Notes under the pieces: model-generated | What the model was told of the DNA's origin: nothing | Seen by the model: only the letters and a program-made list of their open reading frames with translations | The model's database searches: none | From: Phoronis australis | Taxonomy: Eukaryota > Phoronida > Phoronidae | Direction: 5' to 3' | DNA length: 64,000 nucleotides | NCBI GenBank assembly: GCA_002633005.1 | Contig: NMRA01000171.1 | Coordinates: forward strand, 711,093 to 775,092 | Part shown: one piece after another, positions 51,901 through 60,900 of the stretch | Layout of the letters: each line of letters starts with the position of its first letter | How positions within the stretch are numbered: the first letter of the stretch is position 1 | Position numbers and translations under genes: made by a program

Positions 51901-54900
51901 ATGGAGAAAAATATGTTGCATTATCAAGGACGGAAAGTATGACGTCATCGTACTGAGGTAGTTTAGGAGATTCCGCCAAATTGTTTCTAACTCTTGCAAC
52001 TTCTCTATGGGAAGCTAACTTGGGTATTCTTGCCGGCTGTCCGCTTTTGGTGGCACCGTGACTTTTCATGAAGCTTTGCCATACCAAATAAGGAGACGTG
52101 CTTTGACTTGCGGGAGAAAATCGACGAAATGACGATAGTTTTTTTGAAATTTGAAACACATAACAATTTATTTCAATTGAAACTGTATTAATAAACAATG
52201 CAACGCCTTTTTATGTCGTCTAGAGTAACTGTAAGCACTGTAGTTGATTTGTGTGGCCTTACTTTGTGCATTTCCGTCTAAACGAAACGGTCACGACTCA
52301 TTCAAAATGGCCATGAGCGACCGTTTTCAAAACTCTTTGTGAAGACTGATATATGTCCATGATATCACATGAGCAACTGCTAATGGACATTGGGTAGTAT
52401 GACAATCAGCTGCTTTTTATGCTTATATTCACGACTTTAGGCCACCGGTGTCTACTGTAGGTCTTACCAATGCAATATCTGTGGTTCGTTTTGGAGTATC
52501 GCGTCGAAATTATCTAGAAACCAACAAACTTGCGATAACAATGTGGGACACTTGTTTACAAAAGATAATAAATACCTGAAAAAATATATCGTCGATGGTC
52601 CCAGTATTGTTTTCCACAGGTACCAAGAAAAGGAAAGACGTTTATACGCCAAAGGGAGATGGAGAAAGCGGGAAAAAGACCAGAGATGCTGTCAAAGATT
52701 CTGATTTCGACGTAAATGCTCTTTACCTTCGCAACGTAATGAACGAGCAACCGACCGGACCATTTATTCGTCGTAGGCAAGAAAATAATTTCCAACGAGA
52801 GTTTTCCCACCCTAAGGCACGAAAGGCAACTGCTTGTTTCAGTGGATTACGTAGCGTGGCAACGCGGAATCAGTATTCGTCACCAGTTCAACGGGGTTGA
52901 AAGAAGGGTGGGTCAGCGTCGTATTCCAGTGGACGGTTTCTGTCGGCAGTTGCACAAAGTATTCCAATTCCAAGGATGTTACTGGCACGGCCACGACTGC
53001 CGTCTCACGTGAAAAGACGAAGGAACTCCAAGGGCGAGGAACGAAACCCGAAACGTCGCCACGAGTGAGCTTATGGAAAACACCAGAAAAGGCTTCGATT
53101 ACAAAGAGACCTGGGAGTTCGAATTTGAGGATTCGAAACGGCAAGACGATACCCTACGTCCTTTTGTCACAATACGAGAGTTACCCACGGAACGTTTCTA
53201 CAGCTTGACAAGCGAACAAATAAAGACATTCGTTCTATACGGTACTCTGTTCGGTGTTGTGGAATGTGACATCGAAATCCCGAGGCATCTGAGAGAGCAC
53301 TTTTCAGAAATGCAACCCATATTCAAGAATGTTGACATCAGCAGAGACGACATAGGAGACTTTATGTGGGAGTATGCTGAGAGAAACAGAATCATGAGCC
53401 GACCACGACAATCTCGGGTGGGAAGTTGCTTCTGAAAGGGTACTTGGAACACGGCCTGGAGATAACAAACGTCAGAAGTGGTCGAATTTGCTCCCGTAAA
53501 ATGCTTCGAGCGTTTTGGTGAGGAAGTCAGCGACGCTAGGTGACAAAGACAAAAACAAATATATTGTAGCGCAGACGATGATGCTTATAGGTAACAGTGC
53601 GGCATCGTGACGTCAAGTACTGCGGGAGAGGCTAAGGCTTAACGGGAGGTGCAATTCCCGGAATTTAGACATGTCAACTACATCAGGGACGGAACCTACG
53701 AATTGAAGATGAAAAAGAAGACCATACGCCTGAACCTTCCACTTCAAATAGGCTTCTTTGTCTATCAGTACGCGAAGTTTCGCCAGTTGGAGTTTTGCTA
53801 CGACTTCATGTTAAGATTCGTCGACAGATCCGATTTCGAATATTGCGAGATGGACACAGACTCGGCGTACATGGCCGTATCCGGTAACTGTCTAGAGGAC
53901 GTGATTAAACCCGACATGCGAGAAGCTTTCGAGAGGGAAAAAACATCTCTGGTTTCCGCGAACCATGAGACACGGAAAAAAACGAGGCCTACGACACGCA
54001 CACGCCTAGTTTATTGAAGTTAGAATTCGAAGGAAAGTGCTGCATCGCACTTTGCTCTAAAACGTATTACGTGGGAGAGTTCGACGGTAAAACTCATTTT
54101 AGCTATACAGGAGTACAACGACAGAGAAATAAAATCGACAAGGCGAGGTATCTCAAAGTGTTACAGACCACGAAAAGTAGCTCGGCCCTCAACAAAGGAT
54201 TTCGGTTAGGCGGCGATAACACCATATATACCTATCTGCAAGAGAGGTGTGCATTCACCTACTTTTATCCCAAAAAGACAGGTGTTCGACGACGGCGTCA
54301 CCACTGGACCTCTAGTGAACATTTAATTCAGGACATTTAATAATTTACTAGTAGTGCGGATAATAGTGTCTTAACGTCTTGATGATTTTTGTAGTGTATT
54401 CGAATGTACTTCGTTATTAATACACGTTTAAAAATATTAAGTTTACGTTCTATTTTAGGTGGTCACAATATGTTATTATTAGTCTAGTACCGTCGGTACC
54501 TGGGTCAGAGACCGTAGAGAGGGAGACGTTTCACCTAGCGAAATCCTATTGGACGGCCACTGGCGGCCATTGTTGTTTCATGGACCGTAGAGACTTCTAG
54601 CGGGGATGTGTGCGAAAAAAGGAATATGGCTGATACTCGAGGTCAGTGGTCACAGAGACAAGATATTTTATCTGATCATGTAGATTTCCCATAGTTAATA
54701 CTTCTGACGGTGGTGCTGCGTCAAGTTACTTCAAAACAAGATATGGCGGCTGCAGTCCCTAAGAAGAGGATCAGATGAGCTTTTTGCGCTGCAGCAAAAG
54801 TTAGTTGAAAAATCGGGACTTGCACTTCTTTTGCTTCCCCAATGATAAAGACAGGTGAGATATACGAGTGATACAAAGAATTCTTTTTGTGAATATGCTG

Positions 54901-57900
54901 CCAGTCAACCATTGATGTTGGCAAAGTGTTTTGAACTTGTCTTACCTTTAAGTTTCAAGGTTTAGTTCATTACTCAAAGCAAAATTGTGGTAATCAGATA
55001 CATGGCCGGAATGATGGGTACTTGATTTTAGAGCCAGTTACTCCCAATGAATTACGCCCGTTATTCAGTGGTAGTAACTGGTTCTCAAATGAATTTTGAG
55101 TCACGAGTGAGCCCAGTGAATCACCCCCATCTGATAAGCACCATGCAGTGCTGCATTAGTAAAGCTCTTAGGTGAGGCAATAGGACATAATTGATAATGA
55201 CCACAATTTCATCCTCCATGACTGATATAGTTTTGTTATATTTATTGTAGTGCTACCTGAATCTCACCTCTCTACTTACTACAGTTATAAAAAAGCGGAC
55301 TCTATTGTTTTTGATTTCATGACTTTGATTTTTCTTTTATTGATCTGAAATTGTATTTTAAGTATTTATTTGGTTTAACACACTTAGGATTTTTAATCCC
55401 TCTGATTAAAAATGTGCAGAAAATCAGAGGATGAGTCTGGAGTCAGGCTGTTAAATTTGTTGAAAATGTAGGTGTGGACAAGTACACAGTTGTAGGCAGT
55501 TAATATGTGTAGATACCTTAAATGTATTTTTGTATTCATCCATTTTTTCCATTTTAGAAAGTTGTTGACTTGCATGAGAAAGTAAGTCAAGCGGGGATGC
55601 CGAAAAGTCTGCACCTGGCGGTCCCTATTGTGTCTGTGACCGTAGAGAGAAATGTCAGTGGTGCTGTCGGATTAGGCATGGCACCAGTAATCGCAGCATC
55701 TTTGGTGCTACCATCAGAGACCGTAGAGAGGGAGACATTCCACCTTGCGAAATCCCATCGGACGGCCACTGGCGGACCTTACAGACGTCTAGCAAGGGTG
55801 TGTGCAATAAATAAATGTGGCAAGATATAACGGCTCCCGTCGGTAAAAAAGCAATGGTGCTTTTTGCACTGCCTACGGTTGCAGCAACAGTTAATTGAAA
55901 ATTCGTGACTTATGCTTTTTGTGCTTCCTCAATGATTAAGATAGGTGATGTTCATGATTGAAAAAGAGGATATTTCTGCGTGAAACTGTTGCCAGTCATT
56001 CAGTGATGGAGTGGGTGATTTGAACTTTTAAGTTCATTAAAATGTCTTTACTGTTTCCTGCATTTGATTGCTTATATAGAAACTTATCGTAAATTGTTTG
56101 CATGATTTTGAGGGGCGCGTCCCGTTTTTGCTCCTATCTCTTCTTCAGCAGATCCATTTGATGTTTATTACATCCCTGACCCCCCTGGACAAAATCCCAC
56201 AGGTTCGGTACCTGCCCACCCTCCAATAACCTACTTCCATCTGCTCAGCTCTTATTATGTAGTCTCCCTCTTGCTTATGATGTATTTTTTTGTAATTTAT
56301 ATTTCGTTTGCTGCCCAATTTTTTTTCTTGATTTACTCTATATTTTGCCTATTTGTATTTTTCCATTACAGTGCTCGTATTTTTGTTTTCAATATTTTGA
56401 ACAAAGACACTTCACTGACAATTTTTTTTAATTTGACAAACTAAGATCGACCATAGTCAATGTCTTGCGTACTTCGTCGGCGCACACACACCCGCTAGGT
56501 GTCGCCAAGGCCCATGACACAGTAATGGCAGCGGCCATATACTGAATAGTCTTGTAAACGTCTTTGCCTGGGTTAGGTATATGTGACATGTTGTTGAGTT
56601 AGGTGGTTACAATATCCCCTTATCATCTTTCGCGGGTTATACGCGACATCTGTTGTTGAGAGATGGGCGCAAAGAAAGAGGATAAGACAACGACGACACG
56701 TGGCGCAAGCAAAATAAGGTAATCAACCTTTTGTTCTAATTCAGTGCGCAGCATAATCCTTATGTTGTTTCCGCTCTGGATCAGCTGAACTCTACAAACA
56801 CAACGTATTCAACGTCTTTTTAGTATCAGAACATCCGGGTGGTGGACGGTGCCACGCCCTAACCTACTTGATGACGTCAGTAGTCACGTGATTTCCAATT
56901 CGACCTCGTCTTCCTTTCGGTTTACCGACGTCTTCCTGTTACACGCATGACCTTGACCTTGGATCGAGATCCCTCTCTATTACCTAATGAGGTCTGACGT
57001 CAATGTCACTTCCGTCCAGTAGGCAGATGATGTCCCTTTCGGTTGCACCCATCACACGTGAATTAGTATTTTTAATTTTCTGTCTATGACCTTTGACCGA
57101 GGTCGCGCTCAAACGGGGCGCGAAAATGACTTACTATACTATTCAACACTGTAGAGTTTCCAACCGTCGACTTAAACGCTGTGCCATTCAGCAGCTGACG
57201 TCATCGTAGACGTACGTGAACATGCGCGTACTGGAGGGTGGTCTCGGGGGCTCGAACGAGCCCCCATTTGACCAAGTTGCCAAAAGGTCCGCCTCAGAGA
57301 AACAAAAACTCCGAAAAAAGTAGAAAACGAGACATAAGTCCATTAAAAAGGCAGGAACTACCAAAATTCGATGAATGTTCAATTCATAGCTCTGAACGTA
57401 CCCCGTAAATCTTCGTAAAAGGTCCACATTCTCAAAAAATCGAGCCACCCCGTTTTTTAGGCTGGGTACAAAGTACTAAATCAGGACACGCAATAATCGC
57501 ATGTTCAACAAAACCGCATTGTACAGACATTTATACGCTATGAAAAATAAGACGCACAATTTCAATAAAAACAACATCTTTAATTCAGTAAAATTTATCT
57601 GCCATTTTCTCTCACTTGTAAATCGTCGATCTCGGCGTGTATTACTGTATGTCGTCAGGGTCATTTGACTGTCCGCGTGTATTACTGTATGTCGTCTGGG
57701 TCATTTGACTGTCCGCGTGTATTACTGTATGTCGTCTGTGTCATTTGACTTGGACATTATACTCAGTAACTAGTGGTAACCATTACTTTAGCAGACGAAA
57801 TTTTCACGGAGGGAGCTTAGCGTGAGCTGGTGTAGTAAATGTTGCTTAAAGCTTCTTTTATCAATTCACTTTTTTCTGTTTTGTTTAAATTTTCATTTGG

Positions 57901-60900
57901 TTTTGAGTAAAAGCATTATTTTAACAAGAATAACTCGACGTTTTTAAAAGGTCACCGGCGACCTCCGTCCCCGGGCCTCTGACATAGAAAGTAGTTACAA
58001 AGCCGAGGCGAGTCGAGAAAGGTAGATCGATTCATTGCAATGCTTATCGTTCAGGATGTGGTATAGATTATTACATGTTCCAAATCGTTATCCCCCCTAT
58101 CTAGAGCCTTCGTGGATTTTGTAGAATTATCGCCCACGGGGATAATACCCCTCAGGCGCCTATTTTATAATTCTCCAAAATCCGCTCGGGCTCTAGATTA
58201 CGGGGAATGACGATTTCGCCATGTAGGCAATCTTTCTAACATGACTGGTTAATAACACCGAGTACGTATTTTTTGATATTACATGGGCGAATCACAAAGT
58301 AGTGCAAAGTAGACATTCACACGCCTTACATTTTATCGTCTGCAAAACACTAAAACAACCAAACGCGGGCCAACCAAACAAGGCCGAGAAGGTCACAAGG
58401 TTACGATTGACAAATCGGGTGTTGCAACTGTACGTACTCCCAGTCGGAAGGACATGCAAACAACTTCTTAAAGCACCCATCTTCGGCGGCGAATTCCATA
58501 TCCACGTTCGTTCAAACGGAGACGAGCCCCAACTCAAGAAACGCGACGAGACTGTCTAGTTGGGCTGTCTCTTGGTCAACTCAGTGCTCACGTGCGGGGA
58601 AGCCTTGCTGACTTATTTATAAACATTTTCAAGTTTTAATATTACAAGTTCAAAGACTTTTTATTAGAGTGTAACTTGAACATTTGCTACGAAAGCTGAA
58701 TACAATTTACTAGTGTTGAGCTTAAAATAAAGCTATTATCGAAAGGTAACTTTACATTGCGCAAGCGTGTTTTTACAAAAGTTGCGTCATGTGGTTGAAA
58801 GTTTTGGACACGTCGAGTTTTTCGGCAAAAAGATCGTTTTTGCGGCTCATGTGAGAAAACAAATCCTACACTCGTCTCAGATTTATGACATGGGCAAAAC
58901 CTCTAGGAAATTTCGTCAAAATCCTGAGACTCGTGTATGACTCTTTGTCTATTGATACTTAATTACGTCAGTTTTGAGTGTCCGTTTTCTATTCGAAAGG
59001 TTTTCTTCGGCGGCATCTTTACCTCGCGTAGTTTCGTCTGCTATTTCTGTAAGTGGCTCGCAATTGATCATAGAACCGCAATCAAGTGTCTCCACAGCTT
59101 GAATCGCGATTTCACAGTATTTTAGAGTTTTTTTTGTATTGTTCGTTTGTTTTAATCGGTTGTTTTGAAACTCGGGTACGTAATTATTCCCAAGGTAAGA
59201 CAACGTATAAGGCGTAACTGCCGACACAATTTTGATGCGCCAGCGTACTCGGGATGAGAAAACTGTGAGTCTATGAATTGTTTAAGCCCATGACGCGGGG
59301 CGCGGTTCTAAAAACATTTCTACACATCACCTGATTGTTGAGGCATTACTGAATGACACCCTGGGCTCTACTGAGCCCACACTTTGGGGATCATGAGTTT
59401 TGATCATTTGTGCAGTTACTGGTGCTGACTGTTTTCATTTACTCTTGATTAGTAAGTGTCCCTTTTATGGACTTCTATTTCCTTACTGACGATGGATAAT
59501 GTATATAAGTAAATGCAATGTGTAGTCAGCAGTCGTTCTCAGTTTCAGACTGTACACTTGTCATCGCATTACACTTGTAATAACAAATTAACAAACAAAC
59601 GTTATTGTATGCTTTCTCAAAGCTCGTTTTTACGGAAGCCCAATAGTGTCATTTTGAAGTAAAGAAAATATTTTATTATCTAGCGGCCGCCACATAATTA
59701 TTTGGCGTCTTCCAATAATTATCTTGCGGCCGCCACATAATTATCATATTCCGGTTCACTTCGAAATGGCACCATTGGGCTTCCGTACTTTTTAAATGCA
59801 ACTGTAACGGCACTTATCAGGGTAGTCAATTCAGGTGTCGGAAGTACAGTCAGGAATTGTATTTTCGGCTTTATTGCTCGCTGGAGGTTGGAACGAGTTC
59901 ACATGCCAACTTATGATCATTGAGACAGCCAGCTTATGTTTTCGTAAGAACAAAGCTTTTGATATAATTCTCCTTAGTGTGAAAACGTATTTTGATGGGG
60001 ACTTGTTGTCTTTAAAAACTGGCGAATGTTTATTGAAAATCTCCAGTTCTTCCCAAGCACGTAAATCACTTATAATACGAGTAAGGAAGGCTAGCTTCAT
60101 TGCGGTAAGTAGGCTGAATCCAAAGTACGTTTTTTCACACAAGGCGGTTTATAGCAGATTTAAACCAAAGCCTTTACTTATAGGCTACCTTCGATGTGAG
60201 TTTTTAAGTTTTATGTAACTGAAACATCCCCACCGGCGTTTTCTGTAGTCAACTCTGGGACATATTTTCGAAAAATATCAGTCTATGGACCAAAAGTCAA
60301 ATCCAAATGTAGGCCAGCGTGTACACTTGGAAGTGGTCAATTAAGGCCTAGCTCGCTCGGATGTATACTAACTGAAGCTGGCGCACAAATTGAAATCAAT
60401 GAAATCAATGCACAACAATGTCGGCGTGATTGTCTCCACAGGTATGTTTATTGTTGAAAAAATTACGGTACTTGCGGTTTCGGTGTCCATTTGTGTGAAA
60501 CTGGGGAAATCAGTAATTAGGATTCATACATATCTTATTCTCTTTCAATATTCGGTCAGTCTCGGATATGCATCTATGCCTATTTCAAAATTGATATTAG
60601 ACTTTTCCTTATCACATGGGCGGCGCACCACTAAAAAAAGTGGGGGCTAAAGCCCCCTCAGCCACCCTGTTGGGCACCGCCTATAGACCATGTGCGGCGT
60701 AGCACTGAAAAAAATGGAGGGCTATAGCCCCCAGCCCCCCATGGTGCGCCGCCCATGTATCTATACACATTTCACAAAGTGCAACTTTTCCAAAGACATG
60801 ACATCGAGAATGGCACGTTTTGAATGTTGTTTCAGAAAATACAAACATGGGTTAAGAGCTAGCTGTGATTGATTAATCAAGATGAAGACGACACTTTAAT

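Noticed and set aside
51653-52198. 181-codon minus frame as one exon
   Set aside because: Only the part 51833-51727 is coding; upstream residues are intron read-through.
55570-55830. 86-codon frame as a gene
   Set aside because: It crosses the duplicated block and has no similarity I can name.
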